NCBI RefSeq assembly: GCF_014647795.1
Contig: NZ_BMPW01000003.1
Coordinates: forward strand, 124,001-188,000
DNA: 64,000 bases
Origin: Actinoplanes campanulatus
GTDB lineage: Bacteria > Actinomycetota > Actinomycetes > Mycobacteriales > Micromonosporaceae
Direction of reading: 5' to 3'
Numbering within the stretch: the first letter of the stretch is position 1; each line of letters starts with the position of its first letter. Below the pieces are notes generated by a model that had not been told where the DNA came from, searched no databases, and saw nothing but the letters and a program-made list of their open reading frames with translations. A program made the translations under genes and the position numbers. Positions 35,854 to 42,525 of this stretch are shown here, in pieces.

Positions 35854-37041
35854 CTACCAGGAACGGGCCACCGGGTCGCCCACGGCGAGACCGGACACGA
35901 TCTCCGTGTACTGGTCGCCGCGCAGGCCCAGCTTCACCTGCGTGGCGGTCCCGTCCCTGAGCACCGTGCCGTCCTCCCCGGACACGTCGTGCACCGCGGT
36001 ACTGGGCACCCGCAGCACGTCGTCCTTGCTGCCGGTGGTCACCCGTACGCTGGCGCTCTGCCCGACCAGCAGCTCGTCCGGGGCGTCGTCGAAGGAGAGC
36101 ACGACGCCGAAACGGGTGAGCGTGCCGTCGCTGGTGCCGACCGGGTCGACCTGCACCACCGTTGCGTCGAACGTCTCGCCGGCCCGGTCGGCGAGAGTGA
36201 TCACCGCCTTCTGGGCGACCGCCAGACGGTCCGCGTCGGCCTCCGGGAAGTCGGCGCTGATCTGCATGTCGTAGACGTCGGCCAGGGTGATGAAGGTGGA
36301 CCCGGACTTGGCGCTGCTGCCCACCTTGCCGCTCACCGAGATGACCTTCCCGGCGATCGGGGCGGTGATGGTGGCGCCGTCCAGGGCCTCCTCGGCCTCC
36401 TCCAGGTTCACCTCGGCCGCGTTCACCCGCTGCTGCGCGCTCAGGATCGAGTCACCACCGGAGGACCCGCCCCGCGAGGAGCAGGCGGCGGCGCTCTTCG
36501 TACCGGTGGGGCTCGGTTTCGAGGTCTTGGTCCTGGTCGGCGTGGGCGACGTGGTCGCGGTGGCCGAGGGAGAAGCCGTCGCCGAGGCCGAAGGCGAGGC
36601 GGAAGCGGACGCCGTGTAGGCGGCCGCCACGTCGCAACCGGACGAGGAGGAGGACGTGGACGACGCCTTCGTCAGCGCCTGCTGCGCGTCGTCGAGCGCG
36701 TCCCGCGCGCCGTCGACCGCCTCGGCCGCATCCGTGTCGTCGACGGTCGCCAGCACCTGCCCGGCGGTCACCGCCGTGCCGGCCCGCACCTTGACCGTCT
36801 CCACCGTCCCCGACACCGCGAACGACAGGCTGCGCGTCTGCGCCGGCTGCAACGTGCCGGTGGTGGCGACCTCGGTGGTCACCTCACCCTTGTCCACCTC
36901 GACGGTCTCGGCCGCCTTCGATTCCTCCCGCGCGGCGCCGGCCGTCAGCGCCCGCACCACGCCGAAGGCGACAAGTGCGAGCACGACGACCGCCACGCCG
37001 AGCCGGATCAAACGCCGGCGACCGGCCAGTGCAACACCCAT
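35854..37041 (-). CDS. Second HlyD/MacA-type efflux adaptor
   Basis: This is a 395-residue membrane-fusion protein with an N-terminal signal-anchor (LIRLGVAVVVLALVAFGVV). Lipoyl halves TVETVKVRAGTAVTAGQVLATVD and ATITAPIAGKVISVSGKVG flank a hairpin interrupted by a Ser/Thr/Pro-rich insert (about 130-195) that contains two cysteines (SGCDVAAAY and SAAACSSRG), possibly a disulfide. Beta-barrel and proximal domains follow. It is the first gene of the operon, divergent from the lipoprotein. Why the operon has two adaptors is unclear: a mixed-adaptor complex, or one acting with another permease. Confidence 0.88.
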   Translation of the reverse strand: MGVALAGRRRLIRLGVAVVVLALVAFGVVRALTAGAAREESKAAETVEVDKGEVTTEVATTGTLQPAQTRSLSFAVSGTVETVKVRAGTAVTAGQVLATVDDTDAAEAVDGARDALDDAQQALTKASSTSSSSSGCDVAAAYTASASASPSASATASPSATATTSPTPTRTKTSKPSPTGTKSAAACSSRGGSSGGDSILSAQQRVNAAEVNLEEAEEALDGATITAPIAGKVISVSGKVGSSAKSGSTFITLADVYDMQISADFPEADADRLAVAQKAVITLADRAGETFDATVVQVDPVGTSDGTLTRFGVVLSFDDAPDELLVGQSASVRVTTGSKDDVLRVPSTAVHDVSGEDGTVLRDGTATQVKLGLRGDQYTEIVSGLAVGDPVARSW

Positions 37042-37109
37042 GGTCGCCGAGTGTGACCACCGGTCCTCGCCGCGGGCTCGGTCCTACCTGGGAGTTCGCT
37101 CGGAGCACG

Positions 37110-37128
37110 TTCTTAGGTAATTCCTAGG
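37110..37128. promoter_or_regulatory. Predicted response-regulator box (11-bp direct repeat)
   Basis: TTCTTAGG (37110-37117) and TTCCTAGG (37121-37128) are direct repeats with an 11-bp period, the geometry expected for OmpR/PhoB-type dimers. They lie in the 164-bp region shared by the efflux operon and the divergent lipoprotein gene. Binding is inferred, not shown. Confidence 0.45.
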
Positions 37129-37189
37129 GTCGTCCGACCTCCCGCATAGGTGGGGCGGCTTTCCTTCACACATTCCCGCCCGTTGACAT

Positions 37190-37200
37190 TTACCTAAGGA
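37190..37200. promoter_or_regulatory. Inverted copy of the predicted box at the lipoprotein start
   Basis: TTACCTAAGGA is the reverse complement of TCCTTAGGTAA, matching TTCTTAGGTAA at 37110-37120 in 10 of 11 positions. It overlaps the AAGGAG ribosome binding site of the lipoprotein gene, so the similarity could partly reflect that. Confidence 0.3.
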
Positions 37201-37205
37201 GTCCG

Positions 37206-37826
37206 GTGATCAGTTCGAAGCGCGTCGCGGCCATCTTCGCGGTCTCGGTGGCCATGCTGTTCACGGCGGCCTGCGGCGGCTCGGAAGAGGCGAGCACCGA
37301 CAGCGGCACCACCGGGCAGAACGGCGGTGGCGGCAACAACGCGTTCGCCGCGTACATCAGCTGTCTGAACGAGAACGGCGTCACCATCACGATGCCCTCC
37401 GGCGGCCCCGGCGGCGGTGGCGCCCGCCCGTCCGGCGCACCCGACGGCGTCCGTCCCTCCGGCGCGCCCGACGGCGTCCGCCCGTCCGGCGAGCCGCGTC
37501 CCTCCGGCAGCGCCGGTCAGCGCGGCGGCGGCTTCCCCGGCGGTGGCGGCGGTTTCGGCAAGCCCGAGGGCGTCGACGACGCGACCTGGCAGAAGGCCCA
37601 GGAGGCGTGCGCCTCGGTCCGCCCGAGCATGGGCGCCGGCCGCGGCAACCAGGGCGGCGGCACTGCTCCGGGTGGCGGCACTGCTCCGGGTGGCGGCAAC
37701 GCCAACGCCGCCTACGAGAACTGTCTCAAGGAGAACGGCGTCACCGACCCGGCCAAGGTCGACACCACCGACGCCACCGCGAAGAAGGCCGTCGAGACCT
37801 GCTCGGTGCTCAAGCCCACCTCCTGA
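37206..37826 (+). CDS. Secreted lipoprotein with duplicated cysteine module and Gly/Pro-rich insert
   Basis: This is a 206-residue lipoprotein. The signal peptide VAAIFAVSVAMLFTAAC ends in a lipobox with Cys at about residue 23. Two related modules follow. Module 1 starts AYISCLNENGVT (about 49-60) and ends WQKAQEACASV (about 127-137); between them lies a ~65-residue insert of Gly/Pro/Arg repeats (PSGAPDGVR twice, GGGFPGGGGGFG). Module 2 is uninterrupted: AYENCLKENGVT (about 173-184) to KKAVETCSVL (about 194-203). Each probably forms one disulfide. GTG 37206 is preceded by AAGGAG. It is divergent from the efflux operon and probably belongs to its regulon. No known family; function unknown. 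Confidence 0.8.
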   Translation: MISSKRVAAIFAVSVAMLFTAACGGSEEASTDSGTTGQNGGGGNNAFAAYISCLNENGVTITMPSGGPGGGGARPSGAPDGVRPSGAPDGVRPSGEPRPSGSAGQRGGGFPGGGGGFGKPEGVDDATWQKAQEACASVRPSMGAGRGNQGGGTAPGGGTAPGGGNANAAYENCLKENGVTDPAKVDTTDATAKKAVETCSVLKPTS

Positions 37827-37830
37827 ACTC

Positions 37831-37872
37831 CGTGCCGGCGCCGCCGTCCCCCGTCGTTGCGGCGCCGGCACG
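37831..37872 (+). terminator. Intrinsic terminator 1 after the lipoprotein gene
   Basis: A 13-bp perfect stem (CGTGCCGGCGCCG at 37831-37843 with 37860-37872) has a 16-nt loop and lies 5 nt after the stop. Confidence 0.7.
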
Positions 37873-37885
37873 GTCGAACTCGGGC

Positions 37886-37924
37886 ACCCGCGCCGCACTC
37901 ACTCCGGGCGCGGGTCGTTCCTTT
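37886..37924 (+). terminator. Intrinsic terminator 2 after the lipoprotein gene
   Basis: A 9-bp stem (ACCCGCGCC at 37886-37894 with GGCGCGGGT at 37907-37915) is followed by CGTTCCTTTT. Together with the preceding hairpin it gives a tandem terminator. Confidence 0.7.
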
Positions 37925-38013
37925 TCAGACCCGGATCTCGTACGCGGCAAACCGCCCCCGAAAAATCCACCCCGTCCCCGGAAGCTCCCGCGAGCCAGGC
38001 GTCACTCCCGCCT

Positions 38014-38287
38014 TTGCCGCGCCCGCCGGGCTGAGCTCGGTGGTCCGGCTGGCTCCCGGCGCTGACCCCGCTGGTCGATTTGCCCCACCGCCATCCACCG
38101 CCCGCGCTGTCCGGCCCGGCGGCCACTCACGTCGCGCCGTCCGGCCCGGCGGCCACTCACGTCGCGCCGTTCGTGTGCCCGGCCTGCCGCCATGACACGG
38201 GCGGGCGACCACGGAAACCGTTACGTGTGCGCTAGCCTGGCGCAAACGCGCCGGAGGGGCGGACAGCGGGGCAATCGGCCAGCGGGG
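38014..38287 (-). repeat. Dispersed intergenic repeat, copy 2
   Basis: Positions 38055-38281 are the reverse-oriented relative of 20888-21090, with blocks of 27 and ~25 identical bp. The outer part 38014-38052 resembles the inverted-repeat arm at 10258-10297 (CCGCGCCCGCCGGGC core). The copy abuts the LacI stop codon. It fills most of the 461-bp gap 37827-38287; beyond it and the terminators I see nothing else there. Confidence 0.8.
38111..38170. repeat. Perfect 30-bp tandem duplication
   Basis: The 30 bp at 38111-38140 (beginning CCGGCCCGGCGGCCACTCAC) are repeated exactly at 38141-38170. Copy 1 of the dispersed repeat has only one related unit at the equivalent place, so unit number varies between copies. 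Confidence 0.9.
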
Positions 38288-39319
38288 TCAGCGCTGTCTC
38301 GGCGGCCGTGCGCCGGCAGCCGGCCGGGGTGCGCCCGTCGTGCCGCGGACGACCAGGCGGGGTGGGACGACCATCTCGCGGGGACCGGCCGGGGTGCCCT
38401 CGATTCGCGCTACCGCCCGCTCGATCGCGCCCGCCGCCATGGTGTCGATGTCCTGGCCGATGGTGGTCAGGTCGATGTGCGCGAGCCGGCTCAGGCCGGT
38501 GTCGTCGTAACCCACCACGCTGATGTCCCCGGGCACGCCCAGCCCGTTGCGGCGCAGGACGTCGAGCAGCCCGGTCGCGCTCAGGTCGTTGAAGACGGTC
38601 ACCGCGGTCGGCGGGTCCCCCAGCAGCCGCTCCGCGGCCCGGGCGCCGTCCTCCTCACCGGCCCCGCCGGACACCACCCGGATGTGCTCGGCCAGCCCGT
38701 GCCGCCGCATCGCCTCCTGGTAGCCGGCCCGCCGCTCGGCCGACCCGTGCCACTCCCCGCCGTCGACGTGGGCGATCCGCCGGTGCCCGAGCCCGACCAG
38801 GTGATCGACGGCCTGGTGGGAGCCGAGCGCGTCATCGTTGTGCACCACGTCGACGTCGCGCCGCCGGGCCGCGCGCATCATCGCCACCACCGGGAGGCGG
38901 GCCGCGATCGACGCCAGCTCGGAGGCCCGCAACTGGCCGCCGAACAGCACCAGCGCCTCGCACCGGTCCTGCAGAAGGTCGCCGACGGCCGTACGCTCGC
39001 CGCGCAGTGGTGTCACCGCGCTCAGGGTGAGTTGATATCCGGCCTTGCCGGCCGCGTCGTAGAGCCCGGTGAGCAGGTCGTGATGGAACGGGTGCCGCAC
39101 GTCGAAGACGACCCCGAGCAGCCGGCTGCGACCGCTGCGCAACAGCCGGGCCCGGCTGTCCGGCTGGTATCCGAGCCGGCGCGCCACCTCCAGCACCCGC
39201 TCCCGGGTGGCGGCCCCGGCCCCGGGCGCGCCGCGCATCACGATCGACACCAGTGCCACCGACACGCCGGCCTCGGCCGCGACGTCGGCGAGGGTAGTCC
39301 GCCGCTCCGCTGACTGCAT
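38288..39319 (-). CDS. LacI-family transcriptional repressor
   Basis: This is a 343-residue regulator. The N-terminal helix-turn-helix TLADVAAEAGVSVALVSIVM (about 9-28) and hinge helix RRLGYQPDSRARLLRSGR are followed by a periplasmic-binding-protein-like effector domain (LLGVVFDVRHPFHHDLLTG through VVGYDDTGLSRLAHIDLTTI). The effector is probably a sugar or small metabolite but cannot be named. It is divergent from the MFS gene. Two palindromic operators lie in the 73-bp region between them, so it likely represses both itself and the exporter until inducer binds. The extreme C-terminus is Pro/Arg-rich. Confidence 0.93.
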   Translation of the reverse strand: MQSAERRTTLADVAAEAGVSVALVSIVMRGAPGAGAATRERVLEVARRLGYQPDSRARLLRSGRSRLLGVVFDVRHPFHHDLLTGLYDAAGKAGYQLTLSAVTPLRGERTAVGDLLQDRCEALVLFGGQLRASELASIAARLPVVAMMRAARRRDVDVVHNDDALGSHQAVDHLVGLGHRRIAHVDGGEWHGSAERRAGYQEAMRRHGLAEHIRVVSGGAGEEDGARAAERLLGDPPTAVTVFNDLSATGLLDVLRRNGLGVPGDISVVGYDDTGLSRLAHIDLTTIGQDIDTMAAGAIERAVARIEGTPAGPREMVVPPRLVVRGTTGAPRPAAGARPPRQR

Positions 39320-39341
39320 GGCGGCATCCTACGTTGTGATC

Positions 39342-39380
39342 ACTAGAACGTTCTATTCGCTCCGGAACTAGAACGTTCTA
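39342..39380. promoter_or_regulatory. Two palindromic operators for the LacI-family repressor
   Basis: TAGAACGTTCTA at 39343-39354 and CTAGAACGTTCTAG at 39367-39380 share a 12-bp palindrome with a central CG, as LacI/GalR proteins prefer. Their centres are 25 bp apart. The second ends 12 bp before the MFS start codon, the first 22 bp from the lacI-type start codon, so both promoters would be blocked. Confidence 0.85.
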
Positions 39381-39392
39381 GAGTCTCCGGAC

Positions 39393-40619
39393 GTGGAGAC
39401 ACTGACCGACGGCCGCCGCTGGGCGGCCCTGCTCGCCCTGTCCCTGGGCGGTTTCGGGCTCGGCCTGACCGAGTTCGTCGCCATGGGGCTGCTACCCGAC
39501 ATGGCACGCGACCTGATGCCCGAGTCGTACGCCGCCTCGGTGCCGGACGCACTGGCCCACACCGGCTGGATGATCACGATCTACGCGCTCGGCGTCGTCG
39601 TGGGCGCGCCGACGATCGCCGTGATCACCGCCCGGCAGCCCCGCCGGCGGCTGGTGCTCGGCCTGCTCGCCGTCTTCGTCGTCTTCACCACGGCGTCCGC
39701 GCTGGCGCCCACGTTCGAGCTGGTCCTGGCCGCCCGGTTCGGCGCGGCCCTGGCGCACGGCGCCTACTTCGGGGCGGCCGGTCTGCTCGCCGCCGCCATC
39801 CTGGGACCCGGAAACCAGGGACGCGGGGTCTCCATCGTGATCGGCGGGCTGACCGCGGCCAACCTCGCCGGCGTCCCGCTGATCACCGTGCTCGGGCAGA
39901 ACCACGGTTGGCGGGCCGCGTACCTCGCCGTCGCCGCCGTTTTCGCCCTCAGCCTGCTCGCCGTCCTGGTCACCGTGCCCACCGTGGCGGCCGACCCCGG
40001 CGGCTCGCCCCGCGCCGAGTTGCGTGCCTTCCGCAACCCGCAGGTGTGGCTGGTCGCCGCGGCCGTCGCCGTCGGAACCAGCGGCTTCTTCGCGGTGAAC
40101 AGCTACGTCGCACCGATCACCACGCACGTGGCCGGCCTGTCCGAAGCGGCCGTCCCGTGGGTGCTCGCCTGCATGGGCCTGGGCATGACCGTCGGCATCG
40201 CCCTCGGCGGGGTCGCCGCCGACCGCGATCTGCGGCGCGCCGTCCTGATCGGTTTCGCCGGCCTGATCGGCTCGGTCACCATGTTCGGCCTGACCGCCGT
40301 GCACCCGGCCGGCCTGTTCCCGGCCGCCTTCCTGGTCGGCGCCGCCAGCCTCTTCATCGTCCCGGCGCTGCAGTCCCGCCTCATCGCGGTGGCCCCGGGC
40401 GCCCAGCTGATGGGCGCCGCGGTCAACCAGTCCTCCCTGAACATCGCCAACGCCACCGGCGCCGCCCTCGGTGGTGCCGTCATCGCCGCGGGCTGGGGTT
40501 ACCTGGCGTCCGCGTGGCTGGGCGTCGCCCTGTCCCTCGCCGGCCTGCTCCTGACCCTGCTCAGCTTCCGCCTCGACACCCGCACCCCGGCCCCGGCTCC
40601 CACTCCCGTCCCCGCCTGA
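39393..40619 (+). CDS. MFS exporter, DHA1 (AraJ/sugar-efflux or Cml-like)
   Basis: This is a 408-residue membrane protein with twelve hydrophobic segments, opening ALLALSLGGFGLGLTEFVAMGLLP, a form typical of the DHA1 AraJ/YdhP/PbuE-like group. The loop 2-3 motif is GVVVGAPTIAVITARQPRRR; LAARFGAALAHGAYFGAA follows and the C-half carries GVAADRDLRRAVLIGF. It should be a proton-driven exporter of a sugar, purine or drug. GTG 39393 is the first in-frame start after the operators. The tail is Pro-rich. The LacI neighbour implies inducible expression. Confidence 0.9.
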   Translation: METLTDGRRWAALLALSLGGFGLGLTEFVAMGLLPDMARDLMPESYAASVPDALAHTGWMITIYALGVVVGAPTIAVITARQPRRRLVLGLLAVFVVFTTASALAPTFELVLAARFGAALAHGAYFGAAGLLAAAILGPGNQGRGVSIVIGGLTAANLAGVPLITVLGQNHGWRAAYLAVAAVFALSLLAVLVTVPTVAADPGGSPRAELRAFRNPQVWLVAAAVAVGTSGFFAVNSYVAPITTHVAGLSEAAVPWVLACMGLGMTVGIALGGVAADRDLRRAVLIGFAGLIGSVTMFGLTAVHPAGLFPAAFLVGAASLFIVPALQSRLIAVAPGAQLMGAAVNQSSLNIANATGAALGGAVIAAGWGYLASAWLGVALSLAGLLLTLLSFRLDTRTPAPAPTPVPA

Positions 40620-40764
40620 TACCCCCTCCCCGAACGCCCCCAACGCACCCCCAAAGCCCCCGAACCACCGCCAAGCCGGGCCCCACCGCCGGCACCTGCC
40701 CTCCACCGCAGCCAACCCGCGCTCACACGCGCGGCGCTCAACGCACCTCCACCTCCAAACCAGC

Positions 40765-40814
40765 CGATCTTGGACGATCACCCACCGAATCCGGTGACAA
40801 AACGTCCAAGATCG
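40765..40814. repeat. 50-bp hairpin element, copy 1
   Basis: CGATCTTGGACG (40765-40776) and CGTCCAAGATCG (40803-40814) are perfect 12-bp inverted ends. The interior contains CACCGAATCCGGTG, itself near-palindromic. The element recurs 125 bp away. It lies in the 414-bp gap 40620-41033 between convergent genes, so it may terminate, but its size and repetition suggest a REP-like mobile palindrome. The rest of the gap is C-rich, with no gene. Confidence 0.85.
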
Positions 40815-40889
40815 CGGCCGGGAACAGCGCAATCACGACCAGCCACCCAAGCAACAGACAGCCACACCAACAAAGACCCCGAACGGCCA

Positions 40890-40939
40890 CGATCTTGGAC
40901 GATCACCCACCGGATTCGGTGGCAAAGCGTCCAAGATCG
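40890..40939. repeat. 50-bp hairpin element, copy 2
   Basis: The ends (40890-40901 and 40928-40939) are identical to copy 1. The interior CCACCGGATTCGGTGG is a better palindrome. The two copies differ only at a few interior bases, mostly compensated so that pairing is kept. Confidence 0.85.
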
Positions 40940-40940
40940 G

Positions 40941-40998
40941 CAGCGGGAGCGGCGGCACGAGGACGGAGGCAGCGGGAACGGCGGCACGAGGACGGAGG
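40941..40998. repeat. 29-bp direct repeat, two copies
   Basis: CAGCGGGAGCGGCGGCACGA and following bases (40941-40969) are repeated with one change at 40970-40998, directly after hairpin copy 2 and before the stop codon of the next gene. Confidence 0.75.
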
Positions 40999-41033
40999 CA
41001 GCGCGGACGTGGGAGCCGCCGGGCGGCCGGAGG

Positions 41034-42470
41034 TCAGAGGTCGGCCTCGGCGAGGATGCGGAGGATCTGGGAGTGCGGAAGGTTGGGGTTGGCGGCGGCC
41101 CGCCCGTGGATCTCCGGGTCCGCCAGCAACTCGACGACCCGGGCCGCTGACAGGCGCGGGTCGTCGGCCAGGAAGGCGCGGACGTACGGATCGGGGTCGC
41201 GGCTGAGCCGGTCGATCAGAGCGGCCGGCGCCTCCGGGTCGAGGCGCGCCAGGGCCCTAGCTTGCCCGGAAGGGTGGTCCGCGTAGCCGGCCAGACCGGC
41301 CTGCCCGGAAGGGGGGTCCGCATGCACGGCCAGACCGTCCCGCCCCGAGGGAGGGTCCGCATGCACGGCCAGACCGTCCCGCTCCGAAGGGGGGTCCGCA
41401 TAGCCGGCCAGACCGGTCCGGTCGGAAGGGGGGTTCGTGTGGGCGGCGAGGCCGGCGCGTGGGAACGCCGGGTGCGCGAGCAAGTCCTCCTCGCCGGTTT
41501 CCAGGTAGGTGCGGAGCACCAGATCACCGGGCGCCGCCGCCTGATGCGAGCAGAGCGCCAACCGCACGAGCGGATCCCCGTCCCCCGCCAGCAGGGCGAT
41601 CAGATCGGCGGGCAGGTCCGGATGACCGGCGGCGCCGCGCCGGAGCAGGGGATGCCGCGAATGGGCGCAGCGCCGCAGCTCCGAGGGCCCGGCCGCGATC
41701 ACCCACCCCGGTACGGAGGCGTCCGCCGGAACCGGGCAGTCGATGGCCGCCCGCTCGTCCTCGTCGAGTTCCGGCCGCACCGACACGGCGAGCCGGACCC
41801 TCGGCGACGGATCGGCCGCCAGCCGCCGCACCCACGATTCCGGTAGTTCCGGGTCGGCGGCGGCCTGGGCCCGGTTCCACGGCGAGTCGCCGGAGGCGTA
41901 GGCGACGGCCTGGTCACGGCCCATCGTCGGTTCCTGGAACGGTTTGCGTTCGAGCAGTTCCCGGGCGGCTTCGGCGATCCGGGGGTACGGGTCGCGGGTG
42001 AGCCGGTTCAGCACGTCGGGGGGTGTGCCGGGCAGGAAGGTCAGCATGTCCCGTACCAGTCGCTCGGGGTGTTCGGCGAGCCGGCGGTGGACCCAGTGCG
42101 GAAGCGGACCGGCCCAGCGGGTGCGCGGGCCTTCCAGGAGGGCGTGCAGCACGTCGATGCTGAGGTCGCCGGCGAGCCGGGCGCGCTGTTCGCCGGTCGC
42201 GCCGGGGCTCTGGGCGAGGGCTTCACGGACGGCCGGGTCGGGGTGGGTGACGAGCGCGTCGAACGCCTCGTCGGTCCATTCCCGGCGGGCGGTGACGTGC
42301 CGCGGCCCGACCCGTTCGTCACCGGCCAGGACGAGCAGCGTCTCGGCCGGGAGTGCGGGATTGCACGCCAGAGCACGGAGCCGGTCGCGGACGGGATCGG
42401 CGGTCAGGGCGTCCTCCACAGCGGCGATCGGTGCGGGCGAGCCGCGTGAGCATAATCCGGCGGCGCGCAT
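41034..42470 (-). CDS. Leucine-rich-repeat-variant (LRV)-like helical protein with internal 13-residue tandem repeat
   Basis: This is a 478-residue cytoplasmic protein built of short helical repeats with the LRV consensus: LRALACNPALPAETLLVLA, VREALAQSPGATGEQRARLA, IHGRAAANPNLPHSQILRIL and similar units across most of its length. Such proteins act as scaffolds. The region about residues 339-403 is different: five 13-residue units of the type GLAVHADPPSGRD, with near-identical DNA, that look recently expanded. Functionally unknown. ATG 42470 is the first start; upstream frames are not family-like. It is convergent with the MFS gene and 55 bp downstream of the esterase stop on the same strand. 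Confidence 0.75.
   Translation of the reverse strand: MRAAGLCSRGSPAPIAAVEDALTADPVRDRLRALACNPALPAETLLVLAGDERVGPRHVTARREWTDEAFDALVTHPDPAVREALAQSPGATGEQRARLAGDLSIDVLHALLEGPRTRWAGPLPHWVHRRLAEHPERLVRDMLTFLPGTPPDVLNRLTRDPYPRIAEAARELLERKPFQEPTMGRDQAVAYASGDSPWNRAQAAADPELPESWVRRLAADPSPRVRLAVSVRPELDEDERAAIDCPVPADASVPGWVIAAGPSELRRCAHSRHPLLRRGAAGHPDLPADLIALLAGDGDPLVRLALCSHQAAAPGDLVLRTYLETGEEDLLAHPAFPRAGLAAHTNPPSDRTGLAGYADPPSERDGLAVHADPPSGRDGLAVHADPPSGQAGLAGYADHPSGQARALARLDPEAPAALIDRLSRDPDPYVRAFLADDPRLSAARVVELLADPEIHGRAAANPNLPHSQILRILAEADL
41260..41454. repeat. 39-bp in-frame coding minisatellite, about five units
   Basis: GGCCAGACCG recurs with exact 39-bp spacing at 41289, 41328, 41367 and 41406, and a diverged unit follows at 41445. 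The two middle units are nearly identical. The period preserves the reading frame of the LRV-like gene on the minus strand. Confidence 0.9.
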
Positions 42471-42525
42471 GCGAGAAACCCGACAGGAGCGGGGCCATCG
42501 GCCTCCGCCCCCGCGGGTCGAACGA

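Noticed and set aside
37183-37188. TTGACA as a -35 element for the lipoprotein gene
   Set aside because: It lies only 18 bp before the start codon, so a -10 box would fall inside the gene; a promoter further upstream is more likely.
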